Below, one piece after another: positions 50,294 through 60,100 of a stretch of 64,000 bases of DNA (positions within the stretch are counted from its first letter, which is position 1; each line of letters starts with the position of its first letter). This DNA comes from Sergeia podlipaevii (lineage: Eukaryota; Euglenozoa; Kinetoplastea; Trypanosomatida; Trypanosomatidae), in the NCBI GenBank assembly GCA_030849805.1, contig JASANZ010002274.1, forward strand, positions 1 through 64,000. The letters are read 5' to 3'. The translations under genes were made by a program, and so were the position numbers. The notes under the pieces are model-generated. The model saw only the letters and a program-made list of their open reading frames with translations. It searched no databases and had not been told where the DNA came from.

Positions 50294-51266
50294 CAGCCGC
50301 TTGGAGGTTGTTGAACAGCAGCAGCGGCGAAAACAGACTGATATTGAAAAGTGAAATCAAAACAAGCACTTACCACTTAAAGTATATCTTATCATCGTCT
50401 TATATTGCTTTTTCAAGTTATATCTGGCACTTACATTGAGGGAGGGGAAGGGAGAGAAAGAGAGAGAGAGGCACACAAGTTCATTTTTGCCCGTACTTGT
50501 GTGTGACAAAGTGGATGCATCCCCTCCCCTCCCCCCCCCCCACCTCTCCCCGATCTCGCTGTTGCTGCCACTACTAGTTTTACATCTATAGCAAAATGAG
50601 AGGCACATGGACACATTCCTTTTTCTTTACTATATCACGTGGCTTATCATATATGTGTGTGTGTGCGCGCGTTTTCCCTGTTTGGCTAGCGAGAAAAAAG
50701 AGTATCCAATTTTCTTCTATTGTAGAAGAATTTGACACTTCTTTTTTTTTTTCTTTTTTTTTGAAGTGACAAATATATATATGCACGCATATCGTTGTGA
50801 AACCCTTACGTAGTAGGTTTTGTGAGGCAGTCGTTTATGTGTGTCGCAAAAGAAAAAAAAACGTCCTGAGAAGCTTTTAGAACGTTGTTGACACCCTAAA
50901 TAGGATGCGTTTTACTGAGTATCATGTGGTTCACAACCAGATTTTGGGAAGTTGGCAAGATTGTGGAGCAAAAAAAAAAAATGGCATTGATCTTTCACAA
51001 AGTGGCACACCGGTAATTGTTTTAGTTTTGCGACTCCCTTTTTGGGCAGTTTTTTAAGGTGCTCACCACCTTTATTTATTTATTTTTTTATTATTATTAT
51101 TTTTCTCTCTCTAACTCTATAATTCTTTCACTTCATGTTTCATCTGTGGATTTACGGCTGTTTTATTTTAGTTCACTGCACACAGAAACAAACACACACG
51201 CATACCCAAGAATTTTTTGTTGTTGTTGGAGTGGGGAAGAGAAAAGAGGGATAGCGCTAGAAGGAA
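50294..51266 (+). other. Spacer of about 0.97 kb, no gene seen
   Basis: Holds a GA-rich stretch (about 50440-50470), a long C-rich stretch (about 50520-50550), TG/GC tracts near 50653-50671 and T runs. A T-rich tract at about 51068-51170 ends in TTTTATTTTAG, with AG at 51170-51171, a likely acceptor. Confidence 0.5.
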
Positions 51267-53489
51267 ATGGATATTGGAAACGTCAGGAATAGAACTCTAC
51301 TTCCTCTTACATGTGGGGAGGAGACGGACCTGCCCGGCATCCCTTCAGTTGGCTGCGCCACTTCTGTCACGTGTCGCCCTGGCGCACCTGACTCCTTCTC
51401 TGTCTGTGTGTTTGCCTCAACGAATGCAGTTTCAATTTTAGGTCCCAACTTGGATAAGCGTCGCAATGAGGAAGCTCTTACGACACGGCAAGTGTGGAAG
51501 GTACCGGCAGTGCCCTCGAGGGTAGCAGAGGCGCTCGGTGAAGCAGCGGCATCAGAGGCTACGGCTGCTCATATTGTGTCCATCACTGCCTTCATGCTCA
51601 GCGATGAGGATAGCGTGACTGGTAGTAGAAGCGATGAAGAGAGAGCAATGGACGAATCTCTCGGAGTGCTGGTAGCGTGGGGCGACGCGCACGGCCAACA
51701 TCACGTTTCCCTTTTGGTTGTATCTCTCACTGTTGCCCTCTCACCATCCCTTCACGTCGATGACCCACGAGGCGATTTCTGCCCCTGCTGTTCTTGCTGC
51801 TGCTGTGCGGATACACTCGCGTTGCGGCCGCAGCAGCGTGTTCTGAGACTGTTTTGTGTGCCCGCTGTCAAGAACGATTGTTGTCAAGGTGATTGTCTAC
51901 TGAGTCGGCACGTGGTGATGTGCAGTATGTATGAGCTGGTACGACGGGAACAGCAGGGAGCTGGCGAGGCGCTGAGGCCTAGCACCGCATCTAGCGGTCG
52001 CACACGCGTCGGGGAGAGCGCAACACTGGTGGGCAATATTATGTACATTTCCTTGGATATATACAAAGGCATGGGAGCTACTACTGCGGCACAGGAGGAC
52101 ATAGCGCAGAGTCAGAAGCCTACCACAGGTGCAGGTGCGAAGATCCCAGGGGCATCTTCTTTACCTCCGCTCCGCACCGTCTTTGTAATGGAGCAGGACA
52201 GCTTCGGATCGTGCTGGAAGTCGTGTACGCCAAACATGACGGCGGCAGCAGTGGCGACTCCTAATCCACTAGTAAGTGCGTTGGTGGGTTGCGCCTCACC
52301 GTCTGTAGTACCTACGGCTTTGTGGGAGTTCGCGCCTGGACGCCCAGTTTGTGCCTTTGCCGTGCAGTATCCGCAAGTAAAGAGGGAAGCAGGGTGCGCG
52401 GGAGAGGGAGGAGATGCTTCGATATTGGCGGCTGCCGGTACGATCGACGGACGACTGTATCTTCTTCGGCGCTCCTCGGGTACGGCACGTCTGGCACGAC
52501 GCCTCGCAGGCCCTGTCGCCGATCTCTGCTTTGTTGACGTCAAAGCCTCCGTGGACGTCGCAGCGCGGAGTCGCACTGTCGATGATCTTCTCGACGAGGC
52601 AATGCAGAAGAAGTTGAAAGACAGCGGACTTGATCCACTCTTTATCACCAACGACGGTCGCGTCTCGCCTTCCAATACTGACGGGGGCGGTGGTGCTTCT
52701 TTGGTAGTGTTGGACAGCGCGGGGCGGGTAGTGGTGCTGCGCTCTGTCAACAGTGGGGCTCCCATTCCGCAGATAGTGCAGGATATCCCCCAAGTGGTGA
52801 CGTTGGCGCGGCAGCCTAGCTATGGGCTTGGCTTTGTCGCTGCGGACTCCTCTGCTTCATCTCCTGCTACTGCAAATGTGCAAGGTGGTGATACTCACGT
52901 GACCAACTCAAAGAGTTTCCTCGATCTCAGCACGCTGCGGCTCTTCTTTGGTCGATCACGGCGCTCACGTAGAACTCGCCTGGGCGTCTCTGGTGACAAA
53001 CTTCACCCCGCACCCAACGGGAATGCGGTGGCAGGGGCATCGCCAATTGTGACGAACGAAAGTGGATTAAGCCGCCTTTCCACAAATACCGGCGCAGCTT
53101 CACTGGATGACGACGGCACTATTTGCGGACACATCTTGAGTCGTGGTTTACTGTGCCTCACGCACCTCGAGAAAGGACGTGGAACAACCGAGCTCATCGT
53201 GAGTACGATGGGCCAGGTGGTGGTGTCTATTCCTTTTGATAGAAACGAAGGCGCCTTCAGCATTGCTGGGTTCACCACTACCCCAGCACCGATGCACTAC
53301 GTCGGTGTGATTGACTTCTTTGCTAATGGCTGCGGTCAGTTGGTAATGGCGAGTATCGACAACGTGCTGGTAGCGCGGCGGCCGCGCGCGGCTATCAAGG
53401 AACGAGCTCAAATGCTGCTGAATCTTCTTGAGCGCAAGCACGCAATGCGATCAACGCAAGGAGATTCACGTGTGGACAAGCAATTATAA
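51267..53489 (+). CDS. Beta-propeller-like protein of unknown function
   Basis: Product of 740 residues with no membrane helix or signal peptide. The sequence is a succession of short hydrophobic strands with Gly/Asp turns (SFSVCVFASTNAVSILG; LGVLVAWGDAHGQHHVSLLVVS; ILAAAGTIDGRLYLLRR; SLVVLDSAGRVVVLRS; TELIVSTMGQVVVSIP; GQLVMASIDNVLVARR), as in WD40-like or FG-GAP-like propellers, separated by Ser/Ala-rich low-complexity inserts. A Cys cluster CPCCSCCCC (about residues 172-181) stands out. The last 35 residues form a charged helix (IKERAQMLLNLLERKHAM). I do not recognise the family; candidates would be trypanosomatid-specific trafficking or flagellar propeller proteins, but nothing in the sequence decides this. 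Confidence 0.65.
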   Translation: MDIGNVRNRTLLPLTCGEETDLPGIPSVGCATSVTCRPGAPDSFSVCVFASTNAVSILGPNLDKRRNEEALTTRQVWKVPAVPSRVAEALGEAAASEATAAHIVSITAFMLSDEDSVTGSRSDEERAMDESLGVLVAWGDAHGQHHVSLLVVSLTVALSPSLHVDDPRGDFCPCCSCCCCADTLALRPQQRVLRLFCVPAVKNDCCQGDCLLSRHVVMCSMYELVRREQQGAGEALRPSTASSGRTRVGESATLVGNIMYISLDIYKGMGATTAAQEDIAQSQKPTTGAGAKIPGASSLPPLRTVFVMEQDSFGSCWKSCTPNMTAAAVATPNPLVSALVGCASPSVVPTALWEFAPGRPVCAFAVQYPQVKREAGCAGEGGDASILAAAGTIDGRLYLLRRSSGTARLARRLAGPVADLCFVDVKASVDVAARSRTVDDLLDEAMQKKLKDSGLDPLFITNDGRVSPSNTDGGGGASLVVLDSAGRVVVLRSVNSGAPIPQIVQDIPQVVTLARQPSYGLGFVAADSSASSPATANVQGGDTHVTNSKSFLDLSTLRLFFGRSRRSRRTRLGVSGDKLHPAPNGNAVAGASPIVTNESGLSRLSTNTGAASLDDDGTICGHILSRGLLCLTHLEKGRGTTELIVSTMGQVVVSIPFDRNEGAFSIAGFTTTPAPMHYVGVIDFFANGCGQLVMASIDNVLVARRPRAAIKERAQMLLNLLERKHAMRSTQGDSRVDKQL

Positions 53490-53936
53490 TGAGGAGGTGA
53501 GATGACGAAAAGTAGAGGAGTGCACTCCGCACCACTACCGCTTCTACCGAAGCATCATTTACTCTTTGCAAGGAAAGCAAACAGTTTGTATTGCACTATG
53601 GTTTTTGTTTTTGCTTTCTTTATCGTTGTTGCTATAGAAAACTAAAAGTAAAAAATCAAATTTGCTGTGATGCTATAGCATATTGTCTTTTGATAGAATA
53701 GCAGTCTTTCCCATTTTTCTCTTCCGTGTATCAATTCCCATTTGGTTGTACCATGATAGCGTGTAACACTTTCTTATTTTTTTATCATTACTCTCTCATT
53801 TTTCATTTGCTGTATTGGTGCTTTGTACTTTCTTTTTTAAAAATCACGACAACGAGACAGAAACACGCATGATACAATAAAGCCTCCCCCTCCCCTCAAA
53901 TTTTGTTTTGCTTGGTAGCTGACGAATACGTCACAC
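53490..53936 (+). other. Spacer of about 0.45 kb, no gene seen
   Basis: T-rich. A tract at about 53777-53838 is followed by AGs at 53855-53856 and 53859-53860 (GAGACAG), candidate acceptors for the next gene. Confidence 0.45.
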
Positions 53937-56423
53937 ATGCTATCAGTACTGCGTCCGCAGAGGACACCAAAGTTCTCAGTGGAAAACGCCCTGTCACTAT
54001 GCAAAGCTTTAGAACAACTTGAAGAAAACGGTGGGACCCTGCCCGCCTCCGTCAGGCGAAACGATGACAATTTCATCACCGTTTTCCGCGAACTCGCAGA
54101 GGTGATGGTGTGGGGTGACAAGCATGAAGAGATGATTTTTGATCGTGTGCTAGAGCGCGACGTTATGTCAACGCTAGAACGACTGGTAACCAACGCACAA
54201 GTGCCTTCGATAGTGAAGGCGCAGGTGTTCCAGTGTGTTACGATGCTCCTTCAGCATCTCACCCGGGCCTCCTCCGTGTACGTGCTCTGCAGCAACCATC
54301 ACATCAACCGCATGATAGCGAGCGAGTTAGATCCCAACGATGAGGAACTCGTTGCGGTGCACATCTCCTTCCTCAAGACGCTTGCTCTGCGTCTTGACGA
54401 CAACACAGTTCAGTTCTTTTTTGAGAGCGAGACCGGTGCGTTTCCCCTTTTTGACAAGGCTGTAAAACTGCTAAGTGTATCAGACTCCATGGTGCGCACT
54501 GCAGCACGTCAAGTGGTTGTTAGTGTCGCGCAGCTCACGGATGACGGTGTTGCGGCATTTCTTTCTGTCTCGCTCTCAGACGTATTCACAGTAGTGGCGC
54601 GCTCTGTCGCAGATCACGTCGCCTCGCTTGAGAAACTAGTAACGGTGGCGATGGCAGGTGGGGAAGCTGCCATGGAGCCAACGACGTTTGCGCGGGCGTT
54701 CAGCAATTGCCTTGAAGACGCCGTTGACGACCTGTACTATATCAACGATCTTTGTGAATGCCCGCAGAAAGGTGCCGAAGCACAGCTGCTAGCATGCTTA
54801 GAAAAGGACGTTTTATTGCCAATGCGCGCGTCGATTGAAGCAGCAGAGGATAATAATAATAATAATAATAATGTATGCGGCGGAAGGAAAAGCGAGCTAT
54901 CCTGTGCCACTGTCCAGATTTCTGCTGCTGCGGTGGCGTTAGCCTTCCTCGCACGCTGGATGCTTGTGAATGACGTGAGTGCGTTGCGGGAGCTGGTGAT
55001 TCAAGACTATGTCTGCCAAAGTGGCGCTGTCGGTGATGTAACCGCGCAAACGCCATCAGTTGGTGCACCTGAGCATGGTGTCCTGCTTCGTATTTTTGAA
55101 CGGCCACATCTTGCCAATTACAGTGGCGCTTTGCTACTCATGATGGCATTATTGAAAGAGGATGTCGAGACAGTGGTGCTGAATGAAGATCAAGAGGACG
55201 CTGATGATGCTGGTGACGCGTATGGTGAAGAAGACCATATCGCGCACGTTATGACTACTGCTGCAACTTTCACTGCGGAAGACTTTTTCAATGAGGGCAT
55301 TCCAAGTACGCTTCTCCAGGAACTGCCGTCGGACGCGGTAGGGCAAGCAAAGCGAAAAGCACTGGGTTCACTTGTGGCTGCGCTATACCACCAGGTAAAG
55401 GCTCCTGCGCAGTGCTCCATTGATTATCTCCATTTAACCATGGTTCTGCTTCACACGCTTCTTTCGCAAGCCGTGCGACCTGGCTGCAAGCGTCACGCCT
55501 GGCGCCACTTTCTTGGATGCGCGTTGAATGTATCAAGCAAGCGCGTCCGCCTCGTTGAAGCGTTGTATGAAGATGGTAGAGACGGCTGCTCTTCTTCTTC
55601 TTGCCCTTCCGCAGAGTGGCGTCACGCATTGAATCGCCTGTGTGAGCCACTGTCTTCGTACGAGGCAGCCTTTCTGCGGCTCCGTCTTGCAGCTCGTCAG
55701 TTTCGGGCTTTACCACCGCACCTCATTTCGTTGCAGCACACGCCGGCGGCGAAAAATGTGATGTCCTTTTTGCCTACCTTTTGCTCTCTCTCTGGCACGG
55801 AGTCCCTCGCTTGGGAGCACACCGTGTGGAGACTGCTTGGGGCACCACGAACCTTGACGGATCGCACCGCTCTCACCGCTACTGAGACGGAGACCGTTAC
55901 ATGCTTGACATGGCTTTTGCTAATGCGACTCAGCGGCAGGGACCTTGGTGGCGTGCATGAAGCCGCTCTTGCTGGGCCGCTGTCGATCTTGGGGGAGAAA
56001 ATTTCTGCTCACTCTACTACGGCATACTGGCGCTGTGAAGTAGTCCGTGTGTCCTATGCGGATGCTGCAAGGCATCCGTTGGTAGCGCCAGGTACCCCCG
56101 CATGCATCGCTCTCACGCTAACTAGAGAAGTGGTGCTTTGCACTCCAGCTAACAATGTTGATCGCGGTACTTCTCTCGGTACTATTTTTGTTTCACTGGA
56201 TGCTGTGTTTGTTTATGCCCTGCAACACTCTAAGTATCCTTTTAAGGTGCAGCTGCGCTTCTGTGAACCTGGCCACCGAGCCACGTATTGGATCACACTG
56301 AGAGACGCTGATGCTGCCAGGTGTGTGACCGATACCGTGAACTCTCTAGCTCGCGAGACGAGGCAGCAAGGAGCATCGTTGTGCCGACTCTTACTTGAAG
56401 AAGGCAAAACGTGCACAACGTGA
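53937..56423 (+). CDS. CLEC16A/GOP-1-like protein with FPL domain
   Basis: Product of 828 residues. Residues about 45-195 read as the FPL domain of the CLEC16A family: FRELAEVMVWGDKHEEMIFD, then a run of helices including LQHLTRASSVYVLCSNHHINRMI and VAVHISFLKTLALRLDDNTVQFFF, ending FPLFDKAVKLL. The rest is armadillo-like helical repeat with low-complexity breaks, including seven consecutive Asn (about residues 305-311) encoded by an AAT microsatellite. The C-terminal 110 residues have beta strands (VQLRFCEPGHRATYWITLRDADAARCVTD) resembling a PH-like end. CLEC16A proteins act on endosomal and autophagic membranes, regulating endosome maturation and mitophagy. Assignment is strong for the FPL part, weaker for the rest. 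Confidence 0.87.
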   Translation: MLSVLRPQRTPKFSVENALSLCKALEQLEENGGTLPASVRRNDDNFITVFRELAEVMVWGDKHEEMIFDRVLERDVMSTLERLVTNAQVPSIVKAQVFQCVTMLLQHLTRASSVYVLCSNHHINRMIASELDPNDEELVAVHISFLKTLALRLDDNTVQFFFESETGAFPLFDKAVKLLSVSDSMVRTAARQVVVSVAQLTDDGVAAFLSVSLSDVFTVVARSVADHVASLEKLVTVAMAGGEAAMEPTTFARAFSNCLEDAVDDLYYINDLCECPQKGAEAQLLACLEKDVLLPMRASIEAAEDNNNNNNNVCGGRKSELSCATVQISAAAVALAFLARWMLVNDVSALRELVIQDYVCQSGAVGDVTAQTPSVGAPEHGVLLRIFERPHLANYSGALLLMMALLKEDVETVVLNEDQEDADDAGDAYGEEDHIAHVMTTAATFTAEDFFNEGIPSTLLQELPSDAVGQAKRKALGSLVAALYHQVKAPAQCSIDYLHLTMVLLHTLLSQAVRPGCKRHAWRHFLGCALNVSSKRVRLVEALYEDGRDGCSSSSCPSAEWRHALNRLCEPLSSYEAAFLRLRLAARQFRALPPHLISLQHTPAAKNVMSFLPTFCSLSGTESLAWEHTVWRLLGAPRTLTDRTALTATETETVTCLTWLLLMRLSGRDLGGVHEAALAGPLSILGEKISAHSTTAYWRCEVVRVSYADAARHPLVAPGTPACIALTLTREVVLCTPANNVDRGTSLGTIFVSLDAVFVYALQHSKYPFKVQLRFCEPGHRATYWITLRDADAARCVTDTVNSLARETRQQGASLCRLLLEEGKTCTT

Positions 56424-57112
56424 GGGGCGGGGGTATCTTTATGTCTCCCATCATCCTTTTTTTTTCTATTTATCTTGCACCTTGGTATGTTTCCGGTGAC
56501 TTGCCTTGCCTTACTTGTAAAGAGCAGAAACAAACATGTGAACAGGTTGTAATGACTATTTTCTTCTTTTTTGATAGCGCAATGACTCAATATGAGCATC
56601 ATGAACCTTTCTGTACTGTTTATTGACATTTCGTTTTTACTTATCTTCACATGTTACTTTTCTTTTATTGTTTTTTCTTTTTCTTTTTCTCCAACAAAGA
56701 TAACCATTTGATCTTCCGAAATATCAGCTTTCCAATTTATTTTTCTTTCTTCATCAATCGATATAGTTTAAAGTTTCGATTTTTTGTTTGTTTAAGTTGT
56801 TTATTACCGTTGTGCAACGCAGTGTCTTTCCACCTATTTTTTTTTGATTGTGCTTTTGTTCTAGCAGTTGCTACTATTTTGATATTTAGCGCCTTTTTTG
56901 GTTGCTTTTAACGACCAGGTTAAAAAAAAAAATTATAGAAACACTTACTTTGACTATATATATATTGTAGTGAGAAGTACACCCAAACACCCCCTCCCGC
57001 AAAGAAAAAAAAGAGATAAGTTGTGTATCTCTTAAAGCAAAGGGCAAACGTTTATTTTTTTTATAACAGGTACTGTTGAAAGGAACGTTGTGATATCAGC
57101 CACTTTTGAGCG
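56424..57112 (+). other. Spacer of about 0.69 kb, no gene seen
   Basis: T-rich with many TTTTCTTT runs. The tract at about 57050-57062 ends in TATAACAG (AG at 57068-57069), a candidate acceptor giving a 43-base 5' UTR for the SET-array gene. Open frames are low-complexity. Confidence 0.5.
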
Positions 57113-60100
57113 ATGATGAAGTCAACATCAGTAATGCAGGTGGGGGACATCGTCTGCCCCCTTCCTCGTACCTTCAACGTCGTCGGCGAGAACGTGCTAC
57201 TCCCTGGGGGTGAAAAGATCCGTCACAATGACACGTTCAATGTGACCATCATCAGCCACTTCCTCGTCGCCGTCAAGCCGATCGCTGTGGATGAAGAGAT
57301 TGTGCTGAACCTCAACCTCGCCTTCTACGACATGATCAAGACTCCCGATACGATCAGCTCCTTCGAAAACCCCGCCGCCTCCGGTTTCCGCTACCTCACC
57401 GAAGAGGAAAAGCAGCAGCTGTATCTTTTTGCAGATGAGGATGTGCGCCAGGCTGCCATCACGGACGGATTTGTGCCCAAGGGGAAGGAAGGCGGCATCA
57501 ACGTTAAACGCACCAAGCACGACACACTCGCCGCTGTCTCCTCGCGTGACCACCCAGCCGGCGCAGTGGTGTTCACCGCCACTGGTGTTCTTCTGCCCTT
57601 CCCCGTGCGCAGCACCATCGAGGTGCCGGGTGACCGCCACTTGCGTCTTACTGGTGGCTCTCAGTTCCTTCTCCACTCGTGCCTGCCGAATCTGCGACTG
57701 GAGATTGTCGGCAACGAGATTCGCGGCGTCGCCCTACGCCCTATTGAGGAAGGCGAGCGCCTCACCTACAATTACCTCTGCACGGAGTGGGAGGTGTCGA
57801 AGGTGTTCCACTGCTCCTGCAACAAATACTGCTGCTACGGCCTCATTCGCGGCTTCAGGGTATTGGAGCGTGAGCAGCAGGAACATCTCTTGCCTCAGTG
57901 CAGCGCGGCTGTACAGGAGAAGTTTCATGCCTACGCCGCTACCACCGCAGTCACGCAGGGCGGTGGCGCAACGTTGCCGAGCATCACCGCAGCTGGCGAC
58001 ACTGCAGCCCTCTCTACCGCCGGTGCGACAGGGGATCTGGTTGCGCAGCGATACATTCAGGCTGGCACCGTGCTGCTCACCGCCTCGCATCCTGCGCGCG
58101 TGGAGGTGGACACGCAAACCGCTGTCTGTTCCGAGAGAGGTCTCTCATCACGGTGTTTGGTGATTGGCTCTGTGCGCCTCCCTCATGCATGCGACGCGAA
58201 CACAGCACTCGTGGAAGGCCGTCTCGTCTCCACTCGTCCCCTGCTATCTGGCGATGTGCTCACGTTCAACCTGAACCTTTTAGCCCACCACTACCCTGGC
58301 GGCCCGTGGCCCTGTACGTGCGGATGCACAGACTGCCCCGGTACTGTGGAAGGATTCGGCAGTCTCACCCACGCAGCGCGAGAAGCCCTGTGGCACTTGG
58401 CCTCGCCAGAGGCCAGGGCGGGTGCGCTTGCCGCAGGTCACGCACTTGGATGCTGCTGTCCCTCTGTTGAGGTGCGCGAGACCGCGGTGATGGGCCACAC
58501 AACGTACGCCACTGCTCCCATCGCCACCAGTACTCGCATTTTTCACATGAAGGGACTTGTGCTACCATTTCCGACCGTCTACACGATCTATCTTGGCGAG
58601 GATCGTCACCTGCTCTTTGCAGGTGGGGCTCAGTGCCTTGCACACTGCTGCAACCCAAACACTCGCATTGTCACCAATCCTGTCAGCGGCAGTTTTGACT
58701 GCATTGCGTTACGCAACATTGCCGCTGATGAGGTGGTGAGCTTCAACTACCTGACGACGGAGTGGGACATGGACTCGCCTTTTCGTTGTGCCTGTGGCGG
58801 CGCCAAGGGCAGCGAAGGCCAAAGTTCGTGCTTCAAGTGCATTGCTGGTTTCCGTCATCTCAGTCGTCAGGATCAGCTGCGGCTCTGGCCCAGCGCCACG
58901 CAGGCAATCCGCTCCTTGTTTGCTCACTCGAGCAACACCGCCGTGGAGAGTGTCTTGGCAAGGCTGGACGCTGATCTGGTGGCGCCAGAGGGCTCGCGGG
59001 GTGAGCTATGCATTCAGCGCGACCTTCCCTCTGGCACCGTAATTCTCACCACCCCGCAGCGACACCAGCTGCGCGAAGGTGGGCGGGCCATCGTCCTAGG
59101 TGATGTTACCGTCTGGCACGAGTGCGAGGCCTCGGCAGTTCTCTTGGAGGGCCGCCTGGTGCTTTGCCGCGCAGCCACTGCTGGTACACGAGTTACAATA
59201 AACGTGTGCCAACTGGCTTACCGCTTGGAAGGCACCGGCTTCGAGTGTGACTGTGGAGCCGCGACTTGCATCAAGACGGTTGGCGGCTTTTCAGAACTCA
59301 CGGAGTCTCAGCAGGATGCTCTGCTTCTCTGCACTGCCCCTGACGTGCGAGCCGAGGCCGTCTCCACAGTGGCTGGTGGCGCAGGCTACAAGAACAAGAG
59401 CTGCTGCCACATGGTAGAGGTAAAGGCGAATGGCTCAATGGGGCAGGCCACCTTTGCGGCCCAGTGCATCCCTGCTGGCACTCGCTTCTTCCGTGTGACC
59501 GGACTCGTGCTTTCTTTTCCTACTGTGTACACGATTTTGCTTGAGCCTGGTCGTCACTTGCTCTTTGCCGGCGGTGCGCAGTGCCTCGCCCACAGCTGTG
59601 AGCCCAACGTCCGTGTGATTGTGGATGCGGAAAGTCGTGCCATTGACTGCCTCGCGCTGCGCGATATCACCCCTGGCGAAGTCATCAGTTTCAACTACCT
59701 GACGACGGAGTGGGACATGAGCGCGCCATTCAAGTGTGTCTGCGGTTCCGCGCGCTGCTTTGGCAAGATCAGTGGGTTCAAGCACCTCTCCAACTGGAGC
59801 AGGCAGCTGCTGTGGCAACAGGCCGCTCCAGGCATTCGCCTCTTGGCGCATGAAGATGTCAACAGGAACAACTGGCGCCGTCTTGCGTCCCCGCAACTAC
59901 GGACAGACAACCAAGGTCACGTGCTTGCCGCGCGAGAGCTGCATGAGGGGCAGCCGGTGCTTGATGCAGTGCGGGTGGAGCTTCTTCGCGATGATGATCT
60001 ACTGACGAACGCAACGGCAGTGTTGGTGGATGGTGTGCGGCTGCGTCACAGCTGCCGCCCCACCGCTGCCATCATCGAAAATCACGTGGTGCTTGTGCAG

